Shown here: piece by piece, positions 34,323 to 45,592 of the stretch
Layout of the letters: every line of letters begins with the position of its first letter
How positions within the stretch are numbered: position 1 is the first letter of the stretch
Origin: Heterotrichella gracilis
Taxonomy: Eukaryota > Sar > Xanthophyceae > Tribonematales > Xanthonemataceae
DNA: 64,000 bases
Reading direction: 5' to 3'
NCBI GenBank assembly: GCA_032358255.1
Contig: JAULBX010026163.1
Span: 124,001 to 188,000 of the forward strand
Made by a program: the position numbers and the translations under genes
Notes under the pieces: model-generated
The model's input: the letters and a program-made list of their open reading frames with translations, nothing else
The model's database searches: none
Told to the model about the DNA's origin: nothing

Positions 34323-37300
34323 TTACTGCGCCACCCCCTGCTGTTGGCTCTCCAGCAGGGCCAAATACTCCTGTATCGCGCACCCCTCCTCAGCCACATC
34401 CACATCGTATGCGGCCAGGGGGTCGTCCCGCACCTCCCCAGCAATCTCATCCTCCATTTCCACGTCGCGTGACGTGCCCCCCTGCTCCTCCCCCCCGGGT
34501 GCCTCTTCCTCGTGCTGCTCCCCTGGGTGCACAGATTGCTAGTTTGAAGTAAAACTAGGGGGACATATTAGAAAGTAAGCATTTACCATTCAGATACGAA
34601 GCCTTCTTAGGACTTTGAATCAAGAGCCACAAAGAGAAACTAGAAGTAACTTTGTTGTGCCAGGTGCCAGGTGACAAGGGTGTGAGATGCAAGCGCCTGC
34701 AAGCATGGAGCAACAAGCAATGCACCATCAATGCCCCCTCTCCTCCCTCCCTCCTTACCTGCCTCACCCCCCTCCCCTTCCCCCCCCTCGTGCGCCCCCC
34801 CCCCCATAGCCACCAGCCCCTCCAGCGCTGCCCCCACGTCCCCACCATGCGCCACCAGCTGGCGTCTGCTTGGCCCCGCCCCAAAGCCCATGGACATGAG
34901 CTGGGCAAGGGAGGCGCTGTCAACGGGGTGGTCCTGCTGGGGAGGGAAACACGATTCCATTAATGCCAGGAGTCTTTTCTTTGGAATTATATTTTTGTTG
35001 CCTGTACAAAGTTTGCCACTGTTTATAGCTGGCGCCTGATTGGCTCCGCACCACCGCCCATGGACCTAAGCTGGGCAAGGGAGGCGCTGTCAACGAGCTT
35101 GTCCTGCAGGGGAGGAAATAGTTTGTTTTCCCCTGGTACACAGTGATTGGGTGGGGCTTATTTCAAGTTCGTGGCGGGAGAAGATGTATCCCGGGGGTTT
35201 TGGGCTGGCCCTGGGAGGTGACCTGCAATTTTGTGCCATTTTGTTTGGTTGGCACCCATAAGCAACACCGCTTGTGCTACTAGCAGGAATTCCACTCTAA
35301 GGGTTGTCTGGCACAACAACCCCATGATTTATTTGCAAGACAACCCCAACATTGAAACTTTAATGGTGTGGTCGGGTGTGGTGCTTATTTCCTTTTTCTG
35401 TGCATGTTAAGACACAATGTGTGTTGCGCTAGAGCAAAGGTAAATACATGAATGATAGGCATATCAATTGTCTTAATTTTCCTTGGCTACGGAGCTCCCA
35501 GGCCTCCCCACTAGGGTTGTGGGGTCGAGGCGTGGCCACACCTGGTCCCCCAACCCCTCCTTCTTTGCTCGCTTTGCTCCCCTTAGGGTTGCCGCTAGGG
35601 TGATGCTCTCTGCCTGCTGGGGTTGCAGCAGGGCATCCAGGGCCTCTTGGAAAGAGTTGTCAGCCTGCGAACAGTAGAGGAGACGTGGAAATTTTGGTGC
35701 AATTCAAGAGATGCAATAAAACGCAATTTTGTTACGAAGTTTACGGTACTCCGGCGCGGCGGCGCAACCACAGAGTACCACTAGGGTTGTGTTTTGGCCC
35801 CCAGCAGGCTACACCACCCCACACATTGTACACCTGCCCGAGCATCTCCACCCCTACCCCCCTCCCGTGACCCACCACCCCTAGCCACCATCGCCCCCCG
35901 CAGCCCCCCACCTGCCTCAGCACCTCCGCCGCCACCCCCGTCTCATAGTCCAGCGCACCCAAAGTGAATTTTATAATTTTTAGTGCAAGGTTTACACTGT
36001 TATTTATATTTCTAGTGCAGCCACCACCACCCACCTGCCTCAGCGCCTCAGCCGCCACCCCCCTCTCATAGCCCAGTGCACCCAGCCTCTCCACAAGCTC
36101 CATATCCACGTACACACCGCTGGGACACCGGCCATACCTACAAATTGAAAATGGATCTAACAGGCAAAGACATAAAAGCAGTTAAAGCGGCGCGCCAGAC
36201 TGTAAACATGCACCGTAGATAATTTTTATTCCAAGGCAATATGTCTTTGTTATTCAACAGGGTCTATATCCACGTACACACTGCTGGGGCACCAGCCTAC
36301 TCGGAATGGAAAACCACAGGAATCACATGATTAATATTGCAATACTGGTGGGCCAGGCTGGTGACAGGTTGCGTGGATGTTTTTACCTGCTCCAAATGCA
36401 TATGCTCGCTGAGCGGACTGCCTGGACCATGGTGAGTATAAAAGGTTACCAGCAATAAGAAAGAGCGCTTCCACCTTCCCCACACCCCCACCCACCCATC
36501 CCCAACCCCACCCCCACACCCACCTGTGCTGCTCCTTGGTGAGCTTGGCTTGCTCCTTGCGCTTGGCCTTGCGCTCCTGTGGGGTGCAGACCACGTCAGC
36601 AGGGAATGGAGCCAATAAAAAACCCTAAACCCTACGCCCCGCGTAAACCCTAACGCCGTTGCAGCGCATGCGCCCTGCACCGTGGCCCTGCGCTCGTTCA
36701 GCTGGGTGCAGAATGAGGATCCTACAAACAAATTGTACAAGCTGGGAGGCTGTCAATACCCTAATTAACGTACCAAAATCCTTAGCTAGGTTTACATACA
36801 CCGGCGTTCTGTTTCTTTCTTTCTTTCACCATGCATCCCAGTCAAAAACCCTAATGGGCGGGAAATGCCCCCCTTGGTGTGCGGGGAGGGCGCCCGACCG
36901 ATCGTTCTGCCAAAAATCCACCGAACCGTCCGGAACACCATCTGCTCATAAACAGGTGGCTTTCACAACACCAAGACGTGCCGCAATCGCTTCAAGCCAG
37001 CAGCTTTGTCAGCGTGTGTGACTGCCCTCCGTTGATAGAGCAACCACACTACATCGGCGTGTGCAATGGCGGGCGTCGAGCGATGCACACCGGCGTTTGA
37101 ATAAGAATGGCTCCTGCCAGTTTGAAACACAGTGGACAGAAGTCAGACCACGGTTAATACCAACCCGGTTGCAAAACCAGTTCTAAAACTACCTCACGTA
37201 TGGGGATGCTTGCCGTTTTCTCCTCTGCGTTTGCGCCAAAGGGGATCGAGCTGGGCCCCTGCGAGCTGAGCCATCGTGGTCGAGATGATTCCGCCAAAGA

Positions 37301-40300
37301 GCAGGAGCCGGTGGTGTGCACAATGCTGGTAGACTCGGAGGCTTACTGCAGCATCTCAGAGACGCTGTTCAAGTCTGCGGACGTGTCCATTCACAGAGAA
37401 GGTGCGCCACTTTGGTTGATTGCCATCCTGGGTTGTGTATTTCAGGCAATCCCAGGCTGACGTAAGCGTTTATACACAGCCCACACCACCTTCACCACTG
37501 GGTGGGTTCTTGTGCAAGGGCTGTCATACTGGTTTGAAGGTTGCGATTCCCACCTTTTCTGCATACTGGGCGGTGTTTTGCTCACTGGTGTCAGGGCTTT
37601 GAGGTTGGGTGGGAAGGGAGGGACTGTGTGACCACACCAATCCTCGGTATTGACACGTCAACGACCGACCGCAGGCTGCCTCACCTGCGTCGTCATAGGG
37701 AACGCAGATGGAGCCCACTGCTATTCAAGCAGCACAACTGCAGAAAGCATCGTGGACGCATACAGGGCCACGGACGACCTGAAGCACTTCCAGTCCTGGT
37801 GCGTCGTAGCCCGGGGCAACTTGTCGGATACAAATCCCAGAGAAACACCACCAACACCGCCTATTAGGGGAAAAACTACCACACGGACTTTCCTACCAAC
37901 ACTGCTATTTGCCGTCACCAGGCCTCGCCATCGCTGCACAAACCATCGCTCCATACCTGTCAACCGATTCACCTGACACCCAAACCACCCGCCAATATGT
38001 TGACAAGCAGAGGAAACCCACCTCCAACCTCACTTTCCTACCCACAACCGCAGGCTACGGGAGGTGGTGGACGATGCAACCTTTCTGCTCTACGACAGGA
38101 AACGAAAGGTGGTGATCGCTGCTGCTGGGGAGCACTGTGATGTGCCCCTGCATGTGGGGTTCGATCCAGAAGGCCAGCTGTTGTTGGCCACCCAGTGGAG
38201 CCACCTGGACTACTGCGGGACCTACAGGATGACGCTGGAGAGGGGGGACATGCTAGGCAGCGCAGGTAGGGATCGGCGAGGACGTGTAGGGAACCAGGTT
38301 TGGTAGTTTCCCTGTCTGCCCTGTCACTCTAGACTCCAAGATGAAGATTACAAGATGGGACCTGCGCTACTCAGGTTGTTCACTTGCCATCGTGTGATCT
38401 TCATCTTGGAGTGACTAGAGTGATAGGGCAGGGAACAACCAGGGCGTGCACTGTGGCTGAGTCAGCACCTTGAGCCTACAGCTTGTTGACTAATTTGGAT
38501 AGAAACATCTGGCGTGGTGCAGTTCACTCCCCAAGACAACCCTAGGGACCCTAACACACCGTTCAGCGGTATCGTACCCACACGCACTCCATTTTGGTTG
38601 CCCGCGCCTCCCTCCACCCCTCCACCCACCCACCCCCCACCATGCAGGCATCGCACTGGATGGCGTCCAGCAGCTAGGCGTGCGCCCCCACCGCCCACCC
38701 ACCACCACCCGCCGGCAGCACCCCCGCAGGCCCAGCCAGTGTGTGGTGGCAGCCAACGACATACTGCTGCCCCAGCCTGCCGTGGGGAGCGGATGAGCCA
38801 CACCTGGGATTTGAAATTTTGCTGGGATTGGATATTTTGCCAGCGTTTGTTTTATCAGTATGTGGATCTTTTCGGGGTTGGCAGCCAGCCAGCAGCAAGG
38901 GAGACATCGCTAGAGCACCGGGGTTGGGAGCCAGCGCCAGTGGGGACTGTATGTGCACAGTCAGCAAAGCAGGTGGCAGCCATGCACGCACAGCCAGTGC
39001 ACCACTACCAAGCACCCATCTGTCGCTCGCAGCGCATTTTAGAGCAGGGGCCACACCGCAACAGGGCCCAGCACGGCCAGCTACCAGTGTGGGGGTAGGG
39101 GAGCAGGGGATCAATCGGTGGGGACAGGCAGCGAAAGGAACTAGCACCCGGTGTTTAGACACCACTTGTACTATAAGAACACAGTCAAATTAGAGCACAC
39201 TAACGCTAAATCGGGTTTGGGGCGCCTTTTACAGCAGCGGGGGTCGTCGGGACTAGCAAGCAGCAAGCAAACCCATTTGTACCATACAGCACGCAACAGT
39301 ACCCCTCCCCCCTCCCTTTGTTTCCCCGCCGACCAAGGACACCCTCACCCCCCACCCCCCATCAAGCCCCCACCTTTGCCTCTTGTTGGTGCTGGATGGC
39401 AAGGGAGATCGCCTGCTGGGTGTCCCCTCCACAGAATCGCAGCGCGCGCGTGGCCTGAAGGTGGGAGAGAGTTTTGGAGGAGGTCAAAACGGCATTAGTG
39501 GCGCAAGGGGTGGGGTTTAGAGGGAAACAGGACAATGGCAGTTGCTCTAGAATGTGGGGTTCGTAGTTGACTATTTATGTAGTTGGTTTTGTTGACATTT
39601 TCTCGGGGGTGGTACCAGCGTGCACCCTTTTGCCTATAGCAGGCATCGAATACACATGTACGCCAATGAATATATCAGCATGGAATTAAGGCTGCGGCAT
39701 CTATTGTTGCAACAAATCGGCAGCAACTGTGGCGTAAGCAGTGTCCGCAGTACGGTCCTGTGCGCCGTGCAACACTTGGATATGGCTTTAGATCAGGGGT
39801 TGGAGGGAAGCAAACAACCATGTTTTCAACACCACACTAATCTTTGTGGCGATCTTCTATAAACCCTTTTTCTATCACTGGAAGGGGGCCCAATGCGCTC
39901 AAATTGTCGCCGGCATTTACCGCTTTATGTATTATATTCCGGCCTGTTTTGCCGTCGAAGCTGGGAAGTTTTGTTGTCCATGTGTTATTGTGCCTCCCAA
40001 GTTGGTGACCACGTGGTCGTGCAATCATTATGATGGGGCTATACGGTGCAAGTTGATGACATCCGACTCGGAGGAGTGCACCCGTTTGGCAGATATGTCG
40101 TAGTTTGTGCCAATTGATCTGCGTGCCAGCATCTGGAAAAATGGTGCCGTGTGTAACCATGTTTATCAAATAATTTGTACCACCCATAACAAACACCGGG
40201 CCCCCTATCACTGGTAATCGGCCGCGACTATGCCCCCGCATCCACCACAGTGGCTGATTGCCTTAGCGCCGTGTACTGACCATGGCATTGCCAAATGGCA

Positions 40301-43300
40301 ATTTTGGATTTTGATTTGATGGAATTTGATAGTTTATCAAAGGTGGCACCTCCGCCATGGTGCACCCCGCAACCCATCGGCCCGCACCCGCACCCACACA
40401 CCCCCCTCCTCTAGATAGGCCCCCTAGCCAATGGCATGTAGACTACACGAGCCTGGCTTGTTGCCTTGAAACCCAACCCCATCAGCCTGTTCAAACGACC
40501 AAAATTTGGGTTGTAACGCACCTCCCTGGTCCCAAACCCCATCCCCGTCAGCGCGGCCAGCGCCTCGTCAGCCACCTGCAGCTTCTGCCAGCTGGCAAGG
40601 GCAGCGCCCAGGGCTGACCGGGCACCCGCCGCATCCCCCCCGTGGTATGCGCACACGCCCTCAAGCAGAGACAGGCGCACATACCTGCACAGAGAATAGG
40701 GTTTTGGGTAGGCTTTTCCTAGGTGATAGGTTCTCTCTTTCAAAGAGAGGTAGAAAGGGCGTGTGAAAGGGCTCTTTTGGAAACCCCTTTCTCACGCATA
40801 TGACCAGCTTTGGAGAGGAGTCCTCGTGCAGCACCCTCCAGGAGCCGCTCCTTGTTGGCTCAGTGGCTGTGCAAGGCCCTGACAAGCAGCCCCCGAGCAC
40901 CCGCCGGGCTTGGGTAGGGATTTGGGTTGAGGGCTTGACTCAAGTAGTAAGCTAACAAACCCTGGTATAAACCCTTTCTAAGAGCGACAGGGTTTCCACC
41001 TACGTGGCCAGCTCTGGAGAAAAGTCGCCATGCAGCACCCTGAGCCGCTCCTTGTCGGGGCCGTGGCTGCGCGCCAGCAGCTCCCGAGCGCGCGCCAGGC
41101 GCTGCCTCCCCTCTGCCACCTGGCGCTCGTCGCGCTGCTTGAAGTGACACCTGGAGGCAAAGTTGTTTGGTGTTTAGGGTATTTCTAGGTTCTAAAGTAG
41201 GGTGTTGTTAAGGGTATTTCTAGGTTCCGCCAGGGTGAACGGCGAAACAAATGTGCCCACAAATGCACATGCATGGGGCCACCCAACATCCTGTGTCCAG
41301 CAACATCGCCACGTTGTCCCACATGCACAAGCAAGGCTAGGGTGATTTAGGGCTCACACATGCACATGCCTTGCAGGCATGTTATATTCCAAATATATGC
41401 ATTTGATCTATTAACAGTACATTTTGATGTTCAAAAACTAGAATTGATTAAACCCACCATGCGATGTCCAGCAGCAGCATGGCCACGTTGTCCACCAGCT
41501 CTACCCTAGCTAGGGTCCACCAGGGCAAACGTAACTTCAACCCCCACACCCTAGTTCACTTTTGCAGACACATTTCACTGATCAGCCCCCACAAATGCTT
41601 ACAAACGCATGCACACCAAACCTACCACCACCCACCATGCTATGTCCAGACCAGCATGGCCACATAGCTAGGGTCCACTAGGGTAAACACACACATGCAC
41701 ATGCAGGCCTGGGTCCACTAGGGTAAACGCACATCACATGCACATGCACGCACACACACGCCCCTCCAGGCATTCACACACACACACACACTATTCACAC
41801 ACGTGAATCCGCAAAGCAACCCACCATGCAATGTCCAGCAGCAGCATTGCCACGTTATCCACCCGCTCCAGCAGGCTAGGGTCCACTAGGGTAAAGGCCT
41901 CCTCAGCCAGCAGCAGCTCATCGGCAGCCTCGTTGAACTGACCCTGGGGGAGGGGGCAAATGGGGTATGTTTAGGTTTCAACTTAGGGTCTACTGAGGTA
42001 TGATCCAATAGGGTACAGCCCTCTTCTGTGCACTGGCCTTGCAAGTGTTTGGCAGGAGCGGTTGGTGGAAAAGCTCCCCTCAAGACCAAGCAGGCTAGGG
42101 TCCATGAGGGTAAATGCCTATTCAGGCAGCAGCAATCGACAGCCTCGGTGTACTGACCCAGAGGGAGGGGAAGGGGAAGGTTGTTATGCTGCATCTTTCC
42201 ACCCCTCCCCTTGAGGCGCCTTTGACGAGCTGGAGCAAAGGTGGTGCGGTGGGTGCGGTGGGTGGGGTGGCATAGCAGTGCCACATGATGCGGCTCAACT
42301 TTGCCAGTCTCCTGGCTGCGTGCTCGTGCAGCGCCAGGCCCTGGGAAACCCTGGAAAGCCTAATAATGCACCAGGGTTTACTAGGGTTTTCCTGTACCTT
42401 TGCCAGCCTCCTTGCCGCGTGCTCATGCAGCGCCAGCCCCGTGACCAGCAAACAAAGCCTAATATAGGGTTTCAAAACCTTGTATAAGGGTTTCCCGCAC
42501 CTTTGCCAGCCTCCTTGCCGCGTGCTCATGCAGCGCCAGCCCCGTGACCAGCACTTCAACCCCAAGATAGGGTTTCAAAACCTCGAATAAGGGTTTCACA
42601 GACCTTTGCCAGCCTCCTTGCCGCGTGCTCATGCAGCGCCAGCCCCGTGACCAGGGCCTTGCGGTCCGATGCGCTGTCAAGCTGGAGCGAGGTGCCATCC
42701 TGGTTCTCAAGGGAGAACTCGTACGACCCATGCAGGCCCCTGCAGCAGGGATTCGGTAGGGTAACACTAGGGTTCTCGAAGGAGACTTGTACGACCCATG
42801 CAGGCCCCTGCGGGTTGGAAGTGGAGAGGGTATAGATTAGGGTGTGTTTAGGGTAACGTCAGGGTGCTATATTGGTTCTCAAGGGAGAACTCGTACGACC
42901 CATGCAGGTCCCTGCGGGGATGGGGGTCGTTAGAGGTTTGTGAGGATCTTAGAGGGTCATTAGGGTTTTGTTGGTGTTTGCGACGGGTATTTTAAGGGAG
43001 AACTCGTACGACCCATGCAGGCCCCAGCGGGTAGGTGGCATTAGGGTGGTTTAAGGAGTTTGAGAGACTTCTCCAGAGAAAACTTGTACGGCCCATGCAG
43101 ACCCCTACAGCAGGGTATTGCTAGGATAATACCAGGATTCTCGAGGGAAGGGTGGCACACACGGACCACCTACGGTAGGGTTTAGGGTCCAGGTTTTAGA
43201 GCCCACACTCACCTGCCATCCCCCCTGCTTGCCATCGTCTCCGCTGCCTGCCGCAGCCTGTCCAGGCGCTGCGCCCTCTCCTCCTGCGCGGCCACCGGCC

Positions 43301-44126
43301 CCCCTGCCGCTGCGCCACGTGTCACCAGCAGGCGCGACGAGGGGCCCACGCCGCAGCTGCGCAGGGTGGCGCCCTCTTCCTGCGCGGTGCAATGTAAAAA
43401 CCTTGGTTTGAAAAACTTGAACAGTAGGATGAGAACACAAGACACAAGACAGATGTGACTGTCAAATAAAACCTTGTAGATCTTGTAACACAACCAACAG
43501 AGGAAAATTGAGGTGAGCGCGAGGACAGTATGGAAGCCCTGGTTTCAGAGCACAATGATGGCATGCACTGGGTGCAGGAAGCACCTGACTTGTGCCAACG
43601 GGGTTGCAAGTAACAACTTGTTTTGTGCAATCTTATCTTGCCATTGAGTGTCACATAACTTTGGCGTACAACTGCGCACAGCATGCATGCAATGAGAAGG
43701 TAAATTTGGCGTATAACTGCAACATGCATGCATATACCAACCGATGTAAACCCACAAAACCGTGCAGTGCATCCTATGCAGCAAAGCCAGTACAAAACAA
43801 ACCCCATATAAACCAATGCTGCAACCAAACAGCACCCAGTAGCGCACCTGCAGCTTGCGCCCCCCGGCAATCACCTTCAGCCCTGCCGCTTCCGACACCG
43901 GTACCCCTGCACGCACACGCAAGCATATGGCCAAGCCCCCACGAAACCACTGCAGAAATCAATCTCACGCTTTTTACATATGTCTGCGGGGGCGTGGAGT
44001 GGGAGGCGCACCCATTGCCGCGCAGATAGCCCGCTTGCACTCGCCCACAGTGCCATCTAGGTCAATAGCGACACTGCCGCTGAAGGCTCCCGCGCACTTG
44101 AGGTGCACCGTCCCTGGGCCCGACAT
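34323..44126 (-). CDS. NUB1-like NEDD8/ubiquitin adaptor (UBL + UBA)
   Basis: Thirteen exons: 44012-44126, 43848-43906, 43213-43379, 42604-42739, 41825-41943, 41004-41150, 40522-40684, 39374-39454, 36524-36576, 36035-36137, 35542-35664, 34759-34933, 34323-34522; 546 residues. NUB1 (NEDD8 ultimate buster 1) carries NEDD8, FAT10 or conjugates to the proteasome. Order matches NUB1: N-terminal ubiquitin-like fold; RKALVTGLALHEHAARRLAK; ADELLLAEEAF...VDNVAMLLLDIAWC; RLSLLEGVCAYH; a UBA (LTGMGFGTRE-ATRALRFCGGD); a basic KRKEQAKLTKEQH linker; a second UBA (LGALGYERGVAAEALRQADN); a third (LMSMGFGAG...GGDVGAALEGL); and an acidic tail DVAEEGCAIQEYLALLES. Exon 4 uses an unusual GTCTGT donor. A separate gene lies in the 2.8-kb intron after exon 8. 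Length is slightly below human NUB1 (about 600). Confidence 0.92.
35050..35108 (-). repeat. echo of the NUB1 exon 12 start
   Basis: Repeats the acceptor and the VDSASLAQL.SMG codons of exon 34759-34933. Confidence 0.85.
35920..35965 (-). repeat. echo of the NUB1 exon 10 end (UBA)
   Basis: Repeats GALDYETGVAAEVLRQ codons and donor; a further remnant of the exon 10 start lies at ~36258-36292. Confidence 0.85.
36655..36700 (-). repeat. possible echo of NUB1 exon 9
   Basis: Weak similarity to the CAG-GAGCGCAAGGCC acceptor region of exon 36524-36576. Confidence 0.4.
37200..38796 (+). CDS. TSJT1/Wali7-type glutamine-amidotransferase-like protein
   Basis: Four exons: 37200-37401, 37675-37798, 38054-38265, 38648-38796; 228 residues, phases 1, 2, 1 closing. 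It matches the plant aluminium-induced / stem-specific TSJT1 family (DUF3700, GATase_7 fold): start M(GM)LAVFSSAFAPK, central VVIGNADG and EAYR-like IVDAYRATDD, then LREVVDDATFLLYDRKRKVVIAAAG and VGFDPEGQLLLATQ, equivalent to the family's YDSK...FAALGSDG...WGIAADGS block. The family has a class II amidotransferase fold but no proven activity. The LRDR motif of land-plant members is changed to ATDD. The start could be the second ATG at 37206, which gives the family's usual MLAVF. The whole gene lies antisense within a NUB1 intron. Confidence 0.85.
38310..38433. repeat. inverted repeat, MITE-like hairpin
   Basis: Arms ~38310-38348 and ~38396-38433 (CTCTAG...CTCCAAGATGAAGAT and its complement) match over about 37 bp around a ~47-bp loop, inside the last intron of the TSJT1-like gene. 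No target-site duplication was verified. Confidence 0.7.
40795..40910 (-). repeat. echo of NUB1 exon 6
   Basis: Decayed copy of most of exon 41004-41150 (GACAAG-GAGCGGCT and GGTGCTGCA-like blocks kept). Confidence 0.8.
41460..42130 (-). repeat. echoes of NUB1 exon 5
   Basis: Flanking the intact exon 41825-41943, fragments at ~41460-41520, 41638-41690, 41705-41725 and 42060-42150 repeat VDNVAMLLLDIA or the exon start (AGGGTCCACTAGGGTAAA-type blocks). Confidence 0.75.
42280..42545 (-). repeat. three echoes of the NUB1 exon 4 end
   Basis: ~42280-42335, 42395-42445 and 42495-42545 repeat the VTGLALHEHAARRLAK codons. Two of them carry better donors (GTACAG, GTGCGG) than the intact exon. Confidence 0.9.
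42770..43145 (-). repeat. four to five echoes of the NUB1 exon 4 start
   Basis: ~42770-42812, 42868-42915, 42985-43025 and 43068-43112 each repeat GLHGSYEFSLEN-type codons behind a CTG(C)-rich acceptor; a fifth fragment lies near 43140. Spacing ~95-115 bp. Confidence 0.9.
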
Positions 44127-44384
44127 GCTGGTTTTGGGCAGCGACACTCGTTCACAAGCACGTAAAATTGGAGGGTAAGGGTCAGCAGGTACGGTGTCCT
44201 GTCCCTAGTTGTCCGTGTGTGGTGGTTTCAGCCTATGCACGCCTCTGTGGGGTAGAGCGGGGGTGGTAGGCTGAGCGGGGTCCCCATGCACTGGTATATG
44301 CACGCTTTGGTACGGGTCACGATACTAAGTACCCAGCTGCTCAGGGCGAGGGTCCCTAGGCCACATTGCGTTTTCTAGGGTTTT

Positions 44385-44955
44385 TTAGGGTTTCCAACTG
44401 GATAGAATGCAGAGTTGTGGGGTTCCCACTAGGTGGAGTTCATCCACAGCCAAAATTGGAACAGGAACCCTGTCCGCATCCCCTGGTAGTGCTTTTATAC
44501 TTGCTTCCAAGCTATCAAGGGGCGTGTACAACCAAGGACTCTGCGGGGTGTGTGGCCTTTGCACTGCCAGTGCGTACACCCTGCCAGGGGGTGTAGCAGC
44601 TACTGTGGGAAGGTTGGCGTCCAGGGGGGGGGGCGGTATGCATGTGTATGTGAAGGAGAACACGCAGGGGGTGCCGGACTGGCGGGCCTCCCAGTCTAGG
44701 CGCTGCAGGAGGGTGCGGGCAGCGCTGTGGGAGGAGGGGGGAGATTTAGGGTTTGAACTTTAGGGTTTAGGGTTTTGGGCCGCTCGCTCCACGCCCTGCA
44801 GGAGGGTGCGGGCGGCCATTTGCGGGAGGAGGGGGGGATTTTAGGGGTTAGTGTTTACGTGTAGGTACCGGAGGAGGGCGCGTATGGCAACATAGAGTTA
44901 TTATTCAGGTCCAGGCGCTGCAGGAGGGTGCGGCGGCCACCTTTGAAGGAGGGGG
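44385..44955 (-). pseudogene. decayed copies of the U-box gene last exon
   Basis: ~44590-44730 resembles exon 46743-46931 (ARTLLQRLDxEARQSGTPxVFSFTYTCIPPPPLDAN) and runs open to 44385 with a different end. Shorter copies lie at ~44780-44825 and 44905-44955. Splicing from the preceding exon (phase 0) into the 44730 copy would be out of frame, so I call it a remnant, not an alternative exon. Confidence 0.65.
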
Positions 44956-44974
44956 GAGTTTACTTCTTGGAGTT

Positions 44975-45125
44975 TACTAAATAGGGTTTAGGGTTTAGGG
45001 TTACGAGTTTTTTACGGGTTAGGGTTTAGATTTACCTAATAGGGTTTAGGGTTACGAGTAATTTTGTCCAATCTTCAGGATTTAGGGTCCATGCGTCAAT
45101 TTAGGGTTTTTTTAGGGTTTAGGGT
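44975..45125 (+). repeat. dense telomere-like TTTAGGG tract
   Basis: Many TAGGGTTTAGGG and GGGTTAGGG units, imperfect and interrupted; an internal telomere-like tract in the U-box 3' flank. Confidence 0.85.
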
Positions 45126-45153
45126 CCATGCGTCGACCTCCTCGTAAGGCGTA

Positions 45154-45360
45154 CAGTAAATTTGGCGAAAACTGGGTCAACGTACTGTCTTGCGCGCAGT
45201 TGCGTTCCGCGCGCGGCATTTCGCGCGCCTAGTTCAGTAAATTCGCTGAAACTGGGCCAAGTTACCGAGCTGCGCGCAGTTTACGTTCCGCGCGCCGCGT
45301 TCCGCGCGCGCCGTACGGTTTAGTAAATTTGCTGAAAAGTGGACCAACTTATCGTACCAT
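45154..45360 (+). repeat. CpG-rich tandem repeat, 2.5 units
   Basis: Units start at 45154, 45235 and 45321 with (C)AGTAAATT.G.TGAAA.TGG.CAA and contain GCGCGCAGT and TTCCGCGCGC blocks; period about 81-86 bp. No coding signal. Confidence 0.85.
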
Positions 45361-45509
45361 GTCATGCGATGCCCGTTTCCTTGCCGTCCTGCTACGCACC
45401 TGGCTTCGCAAGGATATGTAGCCAACAAAAAAGGCACCTCTGTCACGGTACCACTCCTCAGCGGGACTCGGTCTCACCCAGGTGGGCTGACAAGCGCGTG
45501 GAACGACTT

Positions 45510-45592
45510 GGCGAGGTAGCTGAGCAAGTAGTGCGTCGCCCTGTCCGGGTAGACGGGCGCAGCGAGGTCCAGGTTTGATCCCCGGTCGCCCC
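45510..45592 (+). mobile_element. tRNA-like module, possible SINE head
   Basis: GGTAGCTGAGC resembles a pol III A box and GGTTTGATCCC a B box, about 55 bp apart. GGCGA at the 5' end pairs with TCGCC at the 3' end, and an anticodon-arm-like hairpin lies between. It is too imperfect for a working tRNA; a tRNA-derived SINE or tRNA relic is the best reading. Confidence 0.4.

Noticed and set aside
44385-44663. Alternative last exon of the U-box gene
   Set aside because: The splice phase from the preceding exon does not fit, and several shorter decayed copies lie beside it.
44975-45125. Possible chromosome end
   Set aside because: The TTTAGGG tract is interrupted, short, and flanked by genes on both sides; such motifs occur all over the window.
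45510-45592. Functional tRNA gene
   Set aside because: Acceptor stem and arms are incomplete and no standard anticodon loop can be assigned with confidence.
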